Source: Halobiforma lacisalsi AJ5
GTDB taxonomy: Archaea; Halobacteriota; Halobacteria; Halobacteriales; Natrialbaceae
DNA length: 64,000 nt
Assembly (NCBI RefSeq): GCF_000226975.2
Contig: NZ_CP019286.1
Location: forward strand, 62,001-126,000
Direction of reading: 5' to 3'
Of the stretch, positions 1-8,229 are shown piece by piece. The number at the start of each line of letters is the position of its first letter. Position 1 is the first letter of the stretch. A program made the translations under genes and the position numbers. A model generated the notes under the pieces. That model worked only from the letters and a program-made list of their open reading frames with translations, ran no database searches and was not told where the DNA came from.

Positions 1-1
1 G

Positions 2-211
2 TCGACGAATAACAGCACGGAGACAACAACCTTCTCCGTCTCGACTGAAGGGCAGAACAAGAGTGTGACTATCGACCGTGAACCCACCTACCTCGAGGAT
101 GAAGTGAGTGTCAGGGTATTAGATCCCAGTAGCGATGAGACGCACTACTCCATCACAGTGAATCTTGAAACAGAGACGGTCACGGGTATCACAGATTGGA
201 CTGACCTGTAA
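2..211 (+). CDS. C-terminal fragment of an unidentified protein (gene runs in from the left)
   Basis: An open frame runs from the window edge to a TAA at 209-211 and encodes the last 69 residues. It is rich in Ser, Thr, Asp and Glu and looks like a beta-strand-rich extracellular segment (for example TFSVSTEGQNKSVTID). No domain is recognised. A GC-rich hairpin begins 5 nt after the stop. The frame has no competing open frame with a plausible start on the other strand over its full length. Function unknown; the 5' part is outside the window. Confidence 0.5.
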   Translation, partial: STNNSTETTTFSVSTEGQNKSVTIDREPTYLEDEVSVRVLDPSSDETHYSITVNLETETVTGITDWTDL

Positions 212-215
212 GCTA

Positions 216-318
216 CCCACCGCTTTAGCGGTGGGATTCAGCGTGGACTCCCGTTCTGGCCAATTTGGTTCGAGAGACCGGGGGTCTCTCGTCATCACGA
301 GACGGCTTCGCGGTCTCG
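216..318. other. Run of three hairpins, possible IS200/IS605-type end remnant
   Basis: Three perfect inverted repeats lie in series: arms CCCACCGC/GCGGTGGG at 216-223 and 228-235, GAGAGACC/GGTCTCTC at 272-279 and 283-290, and CGAGAC/GTCTCG at 298-303 and 313-318. The first hairpin resembles the short palindromes found at ends of haloarchaeal IS200/IS605 (IS1341-type) elements. No tnpA or tnpB is left. A terminator for the upstream gene is an alternative for the first hairpin. The rest of 240-433 holds no supported gene. Confidence 0.35.
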
Positions 319-433
319 AACGACCTCGGCAAGAGAATGGCCTCCGTTCACGTTCACGTTCAACGTCCCGCTGTGTAAGCGCACGCTCATCGGAACCGCT
401 ACCCATCCAGTCGTCGAACGGTGGTCGAACCGA

Positions 434-991
434 TTAGCCCAGGACGTACCGGAGCCTGGGGAACCGCTCGAGGAGCGGTTGGCCACCGACGTTGATTCCT
501 TCGATGTAGCGGTCGAGACCGGCGATGCGGCCCGCTGCGAAGGCGCCGAGCGCGAGGAACGCGACGGCGTAGATCAGCGTCGAGTCGAACAGCGCGAGCC
601 ACTGTCCCTCCCAGCCGCCGAGGTAGAACAGGACCATCTGTATGGCCCCGCCCAGGGCTGCCAGGCGGACGAACGCGCCGGCGAGCAGCGCGACGCCGAT
701 CAGCACCTGCGTTGCGGGCACGACGACGTTGATGACCTCCATCAGCGCGGGGTTGGCTGCCATCGCGGCGTAGAGACCGCTGACGGGACTTGCCGGGTCG
801 ACGCCGTGGACCAGAAAGCCGCTGGCGTCGAACGGCCAGTCCAGGACCTTCCCCAGGCCCGCAAACAGGATCATTCCGCCCATTACGAACCGCAGCGCTA
901 CGACGAACCACGCGCTCAGCGCGTGGGGTCGTCCTTCGAGTGTGATTCCTCCGTACCGGCTTTCGAGCTTATTTCGAGTGGTAGTGGACAT
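434..991 (-). CDS. DoxX-family membrane protein
   Basis: 185 residues, with about four hydrophobic segments: residues ~28-48 (AWFVVALRFVMGGMILFAGL), ~85-110 (NVVVPATQVLIGVALLAGAF), ~113-130 and ~135-155. The pattern FxxGxxxxxxGxxKxxDWP near residue 40, followed by a G-rich transmembrane bundle, is typical of DoxX/DoxD-like proteins (TQO small-subunit family), which sit in the membrane and are linked to thiosulfate or quinone redox chemistry in some members. The substrate here is unknown. The ATG at 991 follows an AT-containing stretch (cttcaaatac on the coding strand) about 20 nt upstream. Transcribed alone. Confidence 0.8.
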   Translation of the reverse strand: MSTTTRNKLESRYGGITLEGRPHALSAWFVVALRFVMGGMILFAGLGKVLDWPFDASGFLVHGVDPASPVSGLYAAMAANPALMEVINVVVPATQVLIGVALLAGAFVRLAALGGAIQMVLFYLGGWEGQWLALFDSTLIYAVAFLALGAFAAGRIAGLDRYIEGINVGGQPLLERFPRLRYVLG

Positions 992-1248
992 GATCGGGTG
1001 ACCTCTTGTATTTGAAGAGACGAGCTGAACGGAGATGATCGAATACCCTTTATTTGATGGGTTGCCGGAGAGTTCTATCGCCGACCATTTTCGGTGTCGA
1101 GACGGCGGTTTCCAGAGAGGGCGGATCGAGTATCACTGGGTTCGACCTCGAGCCAATTTTTCGGGTCCAAAATCTGGTGAATCTCTCAACCGCTGAATGA
1201 CTTCAAAGACTATATTAGTGAAGGAGAATCGTCTTATAAACAACCAGT

Positions 1249-1356
1249 ATGGGGGAAAGAATTGGGGACAACATACAGAAATGTTTGCATTGTGGCCGGA
1301 TGTACAACGAATTCGTCAACAGCCGTTGTCCCAATTGTGGCTCGGCTGATGACTGA
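1249..1356 (+). CDS. Small two-CxxC zinc-finger protein (35 aa)
   Basis: A short frame encodes 35 residues with two knuckles, CLHCG at residues 12-16 and CPNCG at 27-31, spaced as in the zinc-ribbon microproteins common in haloarchaea. It probably binds one zinc ion and may act in regulation or protein-protein contacts. The start is supported by a TATA-like stretch (ctatattag) at 1210-1218, about 35 nt before the ATG, fitting a leaderless or near-leaderless transcript; a second AT-rich box lies at 1233-1240. A longer frame overlapping at 1262-1522 in another phase has no such support. Confidence 0.65.
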   Translation: MGERIGDNIQKCLHCGRMYNEFVNSRCPNCGSADD

Positions 1357-1438
1357 TTCCGATTTTCTCTCAAAACGGCGTCAGTGCCAACACGTAGGCT
1401 GCTACCGCCGGAAGATCAAGTTGGGTAGCCGTCTCGAG

Positions 1439-2467
1439 TCACTGTTTTGTGTTCGGGATCGCGATCTCAACGACGTTCCCTCGAGGGTCGTTTGCTCCAA
1501 ACGAGAGTTCACCACCGAGTGAATCGACCGACCACTTCATGAGCCAAAGTCCGATTCCGGAGCCGTGAAACGTACTGTGGATATCGGTATTATCCTGCAG
1601 TACCTCGATTTCGATGTCCGGTATCGAAGGCCCGTTATCAGCGATTCGAACCACTCCCTGATCGGTTTCGGTATCCTCGGTGACGGTCACCGCCACCTCC
1701 GGCGTCTCCTGATCGTTGTGGACGATTGCATTTTCGATCGCGTTATCGATCGCGTATTGCAGCCCAGAATCTGCAGTGACCCAGACATCCGACGCTCCCT
1801 CAACAGTAAACGTCACGGATGAGTGGGCTGACTGAAACTCCTGTACACGGTTTGTGACCATCCTGTGGAGATTAATCGCTTCACGTTCTGTCGCATCGGA
1901 TTGGACGATCTGTTCGATCTGATCAAGTGAATCGCTCAACGCTCCGACCTCCGATGCAATATCCAAAATCGTCTCGATCTGGTCCTCGAGTTGCTCGCTT
2001 TCGACCGAGGTTTTGACCCGGTCGGCGTACCCGATGAGGATGTTCATGTCGTTGCGGAGGTTGTGCCGAAGTACCCGGTGGAGGAGTCGCAGCAGTTGTT
2101 CACGAACCTTATACTCAGTAACGTCGGAGACCTGGCCGAGAACGTACTTTTCTGAACTAATCGCTGTCTGGGTCAGTTGGATATCCACCCAGCGATACTC
2201 TCCGTTTGGCCGTTCGATCTGCAGTTCGAACGACTGCGGTTCGCCAGTTGCTGCTGACCGAACGTGCTGGTGGACCTCCTCCGATGTCATTTGCATTGAT
2301 GGGGCAGTAAACGTCGCCATCGGCTGTTCGCGCAAGGCCGTAAGAGAGTATCCGAAGATTTCTTCAAACTGGTCATTCACATCGAGGATAGTGCCCGTTT
2401 CCGGGTCGTGGATCGAAATACCTGTCTCGAGACTATCGAGAAATGGGGGCAACATGTGGGTAGTCAC
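1439..2467 (-). CDS. PAS-domain sensor histidine kinase
   Basis: 342 residues. A PAS domain covers ~8-120 (GISIHDPETGTILDVND, with the PAC-like end VSDVTEYK). Then follow the HisKA dimerisation helix with the phospho-acceptor His in LHRVLRHNLRNDMN (~130-142) and the HATPase domain with N box NAIENAIVHND, G1 box IADNGPSIPD and G2 box GSGIGLWLMKW. It has no transmembrane segment, so it is probably a soluble redox or energy sensor, as many haloarchaeal PAS kinases are. No response regulator lies next to it. The first codon is GTG at 2467; ATG at 2455 is an equally good start. Confidence 0.88.
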   Translation of the reverse strand: MTTHMLPPFLDSLETGISIHDPETGTILDVNDQFEEIFGYSLTALREQPMATFTAPSMQMTSEEVHQHVRSAATGEPQSFELQIERPNGEYRWVDIQLTQTAISSEKYVLGQVSDVTEYKVREQLLRLLHRVLRHNLRNDMNILIGYADRVKTSVESEQLEDQIETILDIASEVGALSDSLDQIEQIVQSDATEREAINLHRMVTNRVQEFQSAHSSVTFTVEGASDVWVTADSGLQYAIDNAIENAIVHNDQETPEVAVTVTEDTETDQGVVRIADNGPSIPDIEIEVLQDNTDIHSTFHGSGIGLWLMKWSVDSLGGELSFGANDPRGNVVEIAIPNTKQ

Positions 2468-2530
2468 GGTAATCTAGTATGTTGCCAATAGCCGTAGCTA
2501 TCGGATAAAAATAGTGGGAGGCGACTTTAT

Positions 2531-2550
2531 AACATAACATAACATAACAT
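2531..2550. repeat. Short tandem repeat, (AACAT) x4
   Basis: Four exact copies of AACAT stand between the kinase gene and the IS-like hairpins. It is a simple repeat, probably arising by slippage; no function is evident. Confidence 0.8.
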
Positions 2551-2570
2551 CAGTTATCGAACATCTTGTC

Positions 2571-2628
2571 GCTTTCTACAGAGAAAGCAAGGCGAGTGCC
2601 TCGGGGCTTGACCCCGAGGCGGTTCACG
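2571..2628. mobile_element. IS200/IS605-type end remnant (hairpins, no transposase)
   Basis: Two perfect hairpins stand side by side: GCTTTCT/AGAAAGC at 2571-2577 and 2582-2588, and GCCTCGGGG/CCCCGAGGC at 2598-2606 and 2612-2620. They are followed by GGTTCAC. The second hairpin plus GGTTCAC is the arrangement seen at ends of haloarchaeal IS1341-type (tnpB) elements, and it recurs in inverted orientation at 8172-8200. No tnpA or tnpB frame is present, so this is a solo remnant. Confidence 0.45.
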
Positions 2629-2730
2629 AACGTTCCAACCACCAGGCCAGAGGAGACATCCGCAACTGTGCTTAAAACTCCATAGTGGGATTCCACGCCG
2701 TTTACGGCATAGAAGCGGCCAATAAGCAAT

Positions 2731-3126
2731 ATGAACCGTCGCTCCGCGCTATCCATAATGGGGGCGATAGCTTGTATGGGTACTGCTGGTTGCCTTTTCT
2801 CAGAGAGACAGCAGAACCCACAGTTTACCCTTCGGAATATTCGGTCATATATAACAGACGAGGGGATGGCTCTCGTAGTTGGAGTCGTTGAAAAACAAGA
2901 AGGCAGACGAGGAGAGGTGACGGTGAGGGCAGAACTTCTGATTGACGAAGCGTATGATCACGTGAGTACGCAAACATTCGTTGTGCCTGCAGATCTTACT
3001 GAGCGCACCATTGCACTCCCATTCACCACAAGCTCTCCGTTTTACGGAGATCAGGAGTTCACTTCCCGGGCAAAGATCGTTCGCCACGGGGAACCAGATG
3101 GCCAGTGGGTAGCTGAACGCGAGTAG
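2731..3126 (+). CDS. Small lipoprotein, unknown function
   Basis: 131 residues. The N-terminus MNRRSALSIMGAIACMG ending in the lipobox TAGC (Cys ~21) marks a lipid-anchored haloarchaeal lipoprotein, with Arg-Arg at 3-4 suggesting Tat export. The rest is predicted beta-rich (ALVVGVVEKQEGRRGEVTVRAE), as in small Ig-like haloarchaeal exoproteins. No known domain. It is transcribed alone, after the IS remnant. Confidence 0.6.
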   Translation: MNRRSALSIMGAIACMGTAGCLFSERQQNPQFTLRNIRSYITDEGMALVVGVVEKQEGRRGEVTVRAELLIDEAYDHVSTQTFVVPADLTERTIALPFTTSSPFYGDQEFTSRAKIVRHGEPDGQWVAERE

Positions 3127-3548
3127 GGTCAGGGTCGGTTGCACCAGTTGTCGATTTTTGCCCGCCACTGTGGACTCCCCTCTCTGGTAGCCCTACCTCG
3201 TCTTAAAGAACTCAGAGGAGCCGGGATCAGTATTTTCAGAAGAGCATAGAGTTCAATCGGAACGAATTATATACGACGAGTTAGTATCACTCACCACTGA
3301 TGGTATTTGGGGAGATTAGCCAATTAGGTCTCCTCGAAGTCGTTCTCTTCCTTATCCCCGGACTTGCCGGTATCAAAGTCTTGTTATGGATAACTAACCA
3401 GTCTGATCGATTCAATCAATTAGATACGATTGGCATCAGTTTTGGCCTCAGTCTCGTTTCGATGGGCATTCTGTATGTAGCGTTTAGCTATCAGCAGAAA
3501 GGGCGCGAGGGCTACCTTCCTACTGACTTTTTAGAGATTACCGATATA

Positions 3549-5153
3549 GTATGTGTTTAGCCCGGGCTGATTTCGGTACTCTCTCGTAGGAAGCGTTCAA
3601 CGGACGCGATATGAACAGGCAGCAGACCTCGGATACGATTCTCAGGGATGGGCTCCGCACCGGAGCCCATCCCGTTACTTCTGCTGTCACTACTGGTTGG
3701 TGGAGTCTGTGAACGCAGACGATTTCACCAAAGAAGAGCTCCTTTCTCGGCTTCTCCAACTTGAGCAACGAGTCGAAGAACTCGAACGGGAGAACAAGCG
3801 AAAGGACAAGAAAATCGATCAGAAGGACGAGCGGATAGAAGAACTCGAAACACGCCTTCGCAAATACGAAAATCCGCATACACCGCCCAGTAAGCGACGG
3901 TCGGGGACTGACGAGTCCCCGACCTCGCAGGACGACGAAGACGAGAATGTTCGAACCGATGGCGGTACTCCCGGACGGAAGGACGGTCACGACCCTGAGT
4001 GGCGTGCAACAGCAGATCCCGACAAAGAGATCGATGTCACCTGTGACTGTTGTCCCGAGTGTGGCGAACACTTCGACGAGTCGGTGGGCGTCAGCCCCCG
4101 ACTCGTCGAGGAGGTTCCCGATCCACAGCCACCAGAAATCACCCGGTACAACCGTCACTACTACCAGTGCAGCTCTTGTGGAACAGAAACCGTTGCTACA
4201 CACCCCGACTGCCCCGATGAGGGGCAGTTCGGGGTGAACGTCATCTCTCAAGCAGCACTTTCTCGGTACGATCACCGCCTCCCCTACCGGAAAATCGCTG
4301 ACCGGTTCGAGCAACTGCATGGATTAGAACTCTCGGGCGCGTCCGCGTGGCACGCGACCGAGCGCGCTGCGCGCGCCGGTCGCTGCGAATACGAACAGAT
4401 TCGAAGACAGATTCAGCAAGCAGAGATCGTTCACGTTGACGAAACCGGTATCAAACGCGAGGGTGAGCAGGCGTGGATTTGGACGTTTCGGACGAGCGAG
4501 CACACGCTATACGCCGTAAGGGAGAGTCGTGGAAGTGATGTTCCCGCGGAAGTCCTCGGCGAGGACTTCCCGGGAACGGTCATCTGCGATGGGTGGACGG
4601 CGTATCCAGCGTTCAGCAGTAACCTTCAGCGGTGCTGGGCACATCTTCTCCGAGAAGCTGAAGACGCTGCTAGTGACCACGAGGAGGCAGAACCCGTTTA
4701 CCGGTATCTCAAGCAGATGTTCGTCGGTCTCCAGTCGTGGCTGGAGACCGACCCGAGTCTTCGTGAGAGAGCACAGATGCACCGCTCATGCCAGAACGGG
4801 CTTAGATCGCTCGTGGGGCGGTCAGTAACCGACGAACCAGTGGCAACACTACTCGGGAAAATCGAAGGAGGGATCGACCACTGGCTCACCTTCGTCGGTG
4901 AGCCAGCGGTCTCCCCGACGAACAACGCAGCTGAGAACGCACTTCGTGAACCAGTCGTTCTCCGGAAAATCATCGGGACACTCCGTAACGATCGAGGTAT
5001 GTTCGTTCACGAGACGATCTTGTCCCTGCTGGCGACATGGCGCCAGCAGGGACGCAATCCCTACGAAGAACTTCGCCGAGTCGTCAACAACAATGAGATG
5101 ATATCACGGGCTCACACTGAACCGGCTGTTGAGACTTCGGGGTAAACACGTAC
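3549..5153 (+). mobile_element. Complete IS66-family insertion sequence (copy 1)
   Basis: 1605 bp, bounded by imperfect inverted repeats: left end GTATGTGTTTAGCCCGG, right end (reverse complement) GTACGTGTTTACCCCGA. It is flanked by the direct repeat CCGATATA at 3541-3548 and 5154-5161, the 8-bp duplication expected for IS66. It carries one transposase gene and no accessory tnpA/tnpB, as in the single-gene haloarchaeal IS66 branch. A second copy starts at 62985 in opposite orientation with an identical protein over the shared part. Confidence 0.92.
3697..5145 (+). CDS. IS66-family transposase
   Basis: 482 residues: an N-terminal coiled coil (~8-55, LLQLEQRVEELERENKRK) and Pro/Ser-rich linker, a zinc-binding region with CPECGEHF and CSSCGTET, then the DDE core with VDETGI (~250), CDGWTAYPA (~298) and NNAAENALREP (~407) supplying the catalytic acids, and the CWAHLLRE motif. 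The listed start is TTG; GTG at 3700 or 3709 is equally likely. The stop lies 8 nt inside the right terminal repeat. The gene looks intact and so may be active. Confidence 0.93.
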   Translation: MVESVNADDFTKEELLSRLLQLEQRVEELERENKRKDKKIDQKDERIEELETRLRKYENPHTPPSKRRSGTDESPTSQDDEDENVRTDGGTPGRKDGHDPEWRATADPDKEIDVTCDCCPECGEHFDESVGVSPRLVEEVPDPQPPEITRYNRHYYQCSSCGTETVATHPDCPDEGQFGVNVISQAALSRYDHRLPYRKIADRFEQLHGLELSGASAWHATERAARAGRCEYEQIRRQIQQAEIVHVDETGIKREGEQAWIWTFRTSEHTLYAVRESRGSDVPAEVLGEDFPGTVICDGWTAYPAFSSNLQRCWAHLLREAEDAASDHEEAEPVYRYLKQMFVGLQSWLETDPSLRERAQMHRSCQNGLRSLVGRSVTDEPVATLLGKIEGGIDHWLTFVGEPAVSPTNNAAENALREPVVLRKIIGTLRNDRGMFVHETILSLLATWRQQGRNPYEELRRVVNNNEMISRAHTEPAVETSG

Positions 5154-5874
5154 CCGATATAGAATCATTTCTCAGTAGTGGCGAAATCCACGTTATTGGT
5201 GGTCTGTACCTTCTTGTAGTCACTATCTGTGTTTTACTTGGGATCGCTCTTGGCATCATCAGTCGACGTCGGAAATCACCACTATGGGCAGAAAACCGTA
5301 TCTGGGAGAACTATTTCAATAAGGTCGAAGACGATGAATTCCAATTGCGTGTTGTAACATCTGATGGCACCAAGATCGAGGGTCGGATCGATAAGTACGG
5401 AGAGTCTGCCGGAAAACGAGATATCACATTACGGAAACCTCGCACTGTCTCTATTACCGAGGACGGGGAGGTTCAGACTATTGAAAAGTGGACTGGGGCA
5501 GTCTATATCCACAATCAAGATATCTCATACGTGAAAATTGATGAGTTGCCGGACGCTGAGGAGGTTCTTGACGACGAAGAAGACGGCAAAGATGGTGAAG
5601 AGATTCAATTTGATGAACAGGGCCCTTCGGAAGAAGATATCAAAAGTGACCGGAACGAAGTCGCGGCATTTGCCGTCGAAGAGTCTGGTGAAAACGGATT
5701 TCTGTCCCGACTCGGGGATAAGCTTCGTCCATTTAGTACATCCTCATCAGAGGGGCAAACCGATGGCCGATCAACAGAAACAGAGACTGACGGTCACGCT
5801 CACCAAGGCTCTCGGTCGGATGATTCGAGTGAGGGTGATACGACGCGAGAGGAGAAGTCGACTCAACCGCGGAA

Positions 5875-6315
5875 TTAAATATTTAGCTTGCTGTTCTTGG
5901 CCATTCTGGGGTATTTTTCGTAGACTGTCTCGAGGAGATTCCACAGATTCTGATCGTTGTAATCGTCTTTGATGTTCGAAAGTTGCTGCTCGTCGAACTC
6001 AAGTTGGCCTTCGTCGCGTGCCCGCTGTAGAGCGCGTTTGCCTTTGCTCGTTAGCTTGTATCGTTGCGTATCGTTCCCGAACGGCGACTTCGTCGTATCC
6101 CTCTCGACGAGTCCTTCTTCGACGAGCCAGTCGAGATCGTCGTATAACCGCTTCGAAAACGGACCGTATTTGTCCGGTCGGAATTGGTAAATGTCCTCCT
6201 CTTCGTGTATTTCGCGGTCGAAGAGGAAGACGAGTTTCTGGAATCGCGTGATTCCTTCTACCGGCTCCTCATCATTGGCTTCCAATAGCGCCAGTGGGAG
6301 GAGCGTCGGGTTCAT
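5875..6315 (-). CDS. Winged-helix-like protein of unknown role
   Basis: 146 residues. The segment ITRFQKLVFLFDRE...YQFRPDKYGPFSKRL followed by LDWLVEEGLVERD and YKLTSKGKRAL resembles YwgA/Panacea-type winged-helix proteins, some of which are antitoxins or regulators. This is pattern recognition only. No toxin gene is beside it; its right neighbour is a lipoprotein on the same strand after 150 nt. It converges on, and overlaps by a few bases, the split membrane-protein gene. Confidence 0.6.
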   Translation of the reverse strand: MNPTLLPLALLEANDEEPVEGITRFQKLVFLFDREIHEEEDIYQFRPDKYGPFSKRLYDDLDWLVEEGLVERDTTKSPFGNDTQRYKLTSKGKRALQRARDEGQLEFDEQQLSNIKDDYNDQNLWNLLETVYEKYPRMAKNSKLNI

Positions 6316-6464
6316 GCTTCTATCTTTCCTCCACGCATATACGGCTCTTATGGAAAAGACACTTCGTTTGTGTGTAATAAAATGTACTGATATCTTGGAA
6401 TAATTGTCGACAAGATCGTGGGCAGTCTGTGTCCGACATCCTCACTAAGTGATCACCTGCAGGA

Positions 6465-7220
6465 CTAGATGAGATTGCCCTCGTCGTCCCAGGAACACGG
6501 TGTGGACGGGTGGCCGGGACGCCCGATGGCGCCGTACAGCGTTTCGTCGTATTCGGGTCCGTTGTCGGTGATCGCGTATCGATTTCGTCGCGGCGGGTAG
6601 CCCATCGTGAACCAGACGTCGACGCGTTCTGGCTCGCCGTTATCGGGATCAAACGTCGCCTCGTAGCGGCCGTATTCGTTCGTCACTGGGAGCTGGACGA
6701 TCCGGTCCCGATCGGCTTCCGTGTAGTGGTCTGGGGTCTCCTCGCGCGGATAGGATTCGATCGTCAGTCGCTCCTCGAGCAGACGCTCATCAGCCGGATC
6801 GTCGATTGCAATGACGCCAGTCCACAGGTCAGTAGTAACGTTTCGAACAAGGAGTTCCGCCGGAGTGTCGCTTGTGAATGCTGTTTCCTCGAACGAAAGC
6901 GTTCGCGTCCGTCCCAGCCCCGCCCACGAGGTAGACGACTCGACGCGAGCCTCGTAGTAGGTGCCGTCCTTCCGGAGCGCGTCCACGGATCGGCCCGCGA
7001 CCCGCTCGTACCGTAGTTCGTCTTCTACGAGGAAACTCGTGGTCTCATATGCGCCCTCCTCGAGCGCTGTATCGACCTCAGCTTTCACCGGGTCAGGGAG
7101 CCGGTCGTAGACGAGAACATTCTCGTGACACGGTTCATACGAGTCGCCCATATTTGCGAGACAGCCGGCAGCCCCCGCCAGAGTGGCCGTCGTCGCGGCG
7201 AGCAGCGCCCGTCGATTCAT
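6465..7220 (-). CDS. Lipoprotein, unknown function
   Basis: 251 residues. A Tat-type N-terminus MNRRALLAATTATLAG is followed by the lipobox GAAGC (Cys ~20), so the protein is probably exported folded and lipid-anchored outside. The mature part is acidic with repeated short beta patterns (RYERVAGRSVDALRKDGTYYEARVE) and no catalytic motif that I recognise. It appears to be transcribed alone. Confidence 0.68.
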   Translation of the reverse strand: MNRRALLAATTATLAGAAGCLANMGDSYEPCHENVLVYDRLPDPVKAEVDTALEEGAYETTSFLVEDELRYERVAGRSVDALRKDGTYYEARVESSTSWAGLGRTRTLSFEETAFTSDTPAELLVRNVTTDLWTGVIAIDDPADERLLEERLTIESYPREETPDHYTEADRDRIVQLPVTNEYGRYEATFDPDNGEPERVDVWFTMGYPPRRNRYAITDNGPEYDETLYGAIGRPGHPSTPCSWDDEGNLI

Positions 7221-7286
7221 ACGGAGGCCTGAGAGGCGAGCGATAAGTGTCTTCGGATGCTACTAGTCGGAACTGCCGTTGTAAGC

Positions 7287-7362
7287 TATCTCGCGGTGTA
7301 CTCGAGTCAGCGGGCGACTTCACGACGACCTCTGGAGTTCGTCTTCGGCGTCTTGGACGGAG
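7287..7362 (-). pseudogene. 3'-end fragment of a gene like the one at 15755-16450
   Basis: About 75 bp align with 15753-15829, the C-terminal end of the PD-(D/E)XK-like gene beside CRISPR array 1. Shared blocks include TGTACTCGAGT, CAGCGGGCG, CTTCACGACGA and GTTCGTCTTCGGC, with small gaps that shift the frame. Nothing of the 5' portion is present. It is a remnant of a second copy, left by rearrangement. The rest of 7221-7429 holds nothing recognisable. Confidence 0.6.
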
Positions 7363-7429
7363 TTTTATCCTCTGTACTTACCGCAAAGGGGGGCTAATCC
7401 CATTCTGTTCTAAGGTTTCGGCAGAGCCG

Positions 7430-7864
7430 CTAGTTTGGATCGTAGGGGTTCGTCGCTGTGTCAAGTCGATAGACGTCCTCGACTGCGTCGAAGTCATCGT
7501 CGAATGCATACAGGTATCCAAGCCCCTCGGTTTGCATGTATGCGATAATACAGGCATCGACGAAGGAGAGAGGTTCGTGTTGACGGAAGTGGGCCTTCCC
7601 TGTTGCGAAGGCGTCGCTAGTGAGTGAATCGATATGGAAGCGGGCGTTTTCTTCGATTCGATCGAGGAGATCAACAGCTGCGCCTGGACCGGCATGGGTC
7701 GTGAGGCCATTGAGCGTCTCGGCGAGTACGTAGTCGACGACGACTGCTTCTGGAAGTGTTCCATCGTCGATGCCGTGGAGCACCGGGAGTGCGGCGTCAT
7801 GTGAACTGTCTCGCTTGTACGTGGCTGCAAACAGGACCGACGTATCGATGAGTGCGCGGGGCAT
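7430..7864 (-). CDS. vapC: PIN-domain toxin (VapC-type)
   Basis: 144 residues with the PIN layout: LIDTSVLFA at 5-13 (first Asp), VVDYVLAETLNGL (~42-54, the Glu), LSFVDACIIAYM (~99-110, the Asp) and FDDDF near 120. PIN toxins are Mg-dependent RNases that cleave tRNA or rRNA. The start codon directly follows the stop of the AbrB-type gene at 7865, the normal antitoxin-toxin order. The two would be co-transcribed and the antitoxin would neutralise the RNase and repress the pair. Confidence 0.85.
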   Translation of the reverse strand: MPRALIDTSVLFAATYKRDSSHDAALPVLHGIDDGTLPEAVVVDYVLAETLNGLTTHAGPGAAVDLLDRIEENARFHIDSLTSDAFATGKAHFRQHEPLSFVDACIIAYMQTEGLGYLYAFDDDFDAVEDVYRLDTATNPYDPN

Positions 7865-8116
7865 TTACTCGACGTCGATGCCCCAGGCGTCATGGTCTCT
7901 TGTTACATCGGTCGTCTCCTCACCGGCGTAGCCGTCGAAATCGGAGAACGTACCTGTTTCCTGTTGAATAACCTGAACTCGAATGCTTCCATCCTCCTCG
8001 AGGTGCCAGCGGAGGTGGTCGCCGTCGTCGATATCGAGTTCACGTCGAATGCGGGCAGGGATGTTTGCTTGATTCCCTGAGACCTTGCTTTCGGCGTCGA
8101 TTCGGTCGCTGCTCAT
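7865..8116 (-). CDS. vapB: AbrB/SpoVT-domain antitoxin (VapB-type)
   Basis: 83 residues from the ATG at 8116. The swapped-hairpin signature is DAESKVSGNQANIPARIRRE followed by LDIDDGDHLRWHL, and the acidic C-terminal tail (FSDFDGYAGEETTDVTRDHD) would bind the PIN toxin. An in-frame upstream ATG at 8164 would add 16 residues lacking conserved sequence and is rejected. It lies just downstream of an IS-like hairpin remnant on this strand. Confidence 0.82.
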   Translation of the reverse strand: MSSDRIDAESKVSGNQANIPARIRRELDIDDGDHLRWHLEEDGSIRVQVIQQETGTFSDFDGYAGEETTDVTRDHDAWGIDVE

Positions 8117-8165
8117 ATCCCCTGATAGGTGACCAGCCCGGAAAAGTCTAGTGTGCAGCCACACT

Positions 8166-8216
8166 GCTCAGTGAACCGCCACGGGCACGGTGGCCCGTGG
8201 CTTCCCGTGGATTAGT
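8166..8216. mobile_element. IS200/IS605-type end remnant
   Basis: The palindrome CCACGGGC-ACG-GTGGCCCGTGG and the nearby CTTCCCGTGG follow GTGAACCGC. On the opposite strand this reads hairpin plus GGTTCAC, the same arrangement as at 2598-2628. It is a known style of haloarchaeal IS1341-type element end. No transposase or tnpB remains. It abuts the truncated 3' end of the radical-SAM pseudogene, so an element probably inserted there and was later lost. Confidence 0.5.
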
Positions 8217-8229
8217 CAGATACTCCCGC

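Larger units (their letters stand above)
3300..5878 (+). pseudogene. Membrane-protein gene (DUF6338-like) split by an IS66 insertion
   Basis: The N-terminal part is 3300-3548 and the C-terminal part 5162-5878. Removing the IS (3549-5153) and one copy of the 8-bp duplication CCGATATA restores one frame: residues 1-83 joined directly to IESFLSSGE..., giving about 321 residues. The repaired protein has transmembrane helices near 10-30, 45-65 and 95-118, then a cytoplasmic domain and an acidic, Ser/Thr-rich tail. N-terminal layout and length recall DUF6338-type proteins, but the name is tentative. The exact repair shows the gene was intact until a recent insertion. Its 3' end overlaps the convergent gene at 5875. 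Confidence 0.75.

Noticed and set aside
1262-1522. An 86-codon plus-strand frame.
   Set aside because: It has no clear start signal, overlaps both the zinc-finger frame and the kinase 3' end, and has no domain.
3538-4320. A 260-codon minus-strand frame within IS66.
   Set aside because: It is the shadow of the transposase; no domain, and it spans the IS end.
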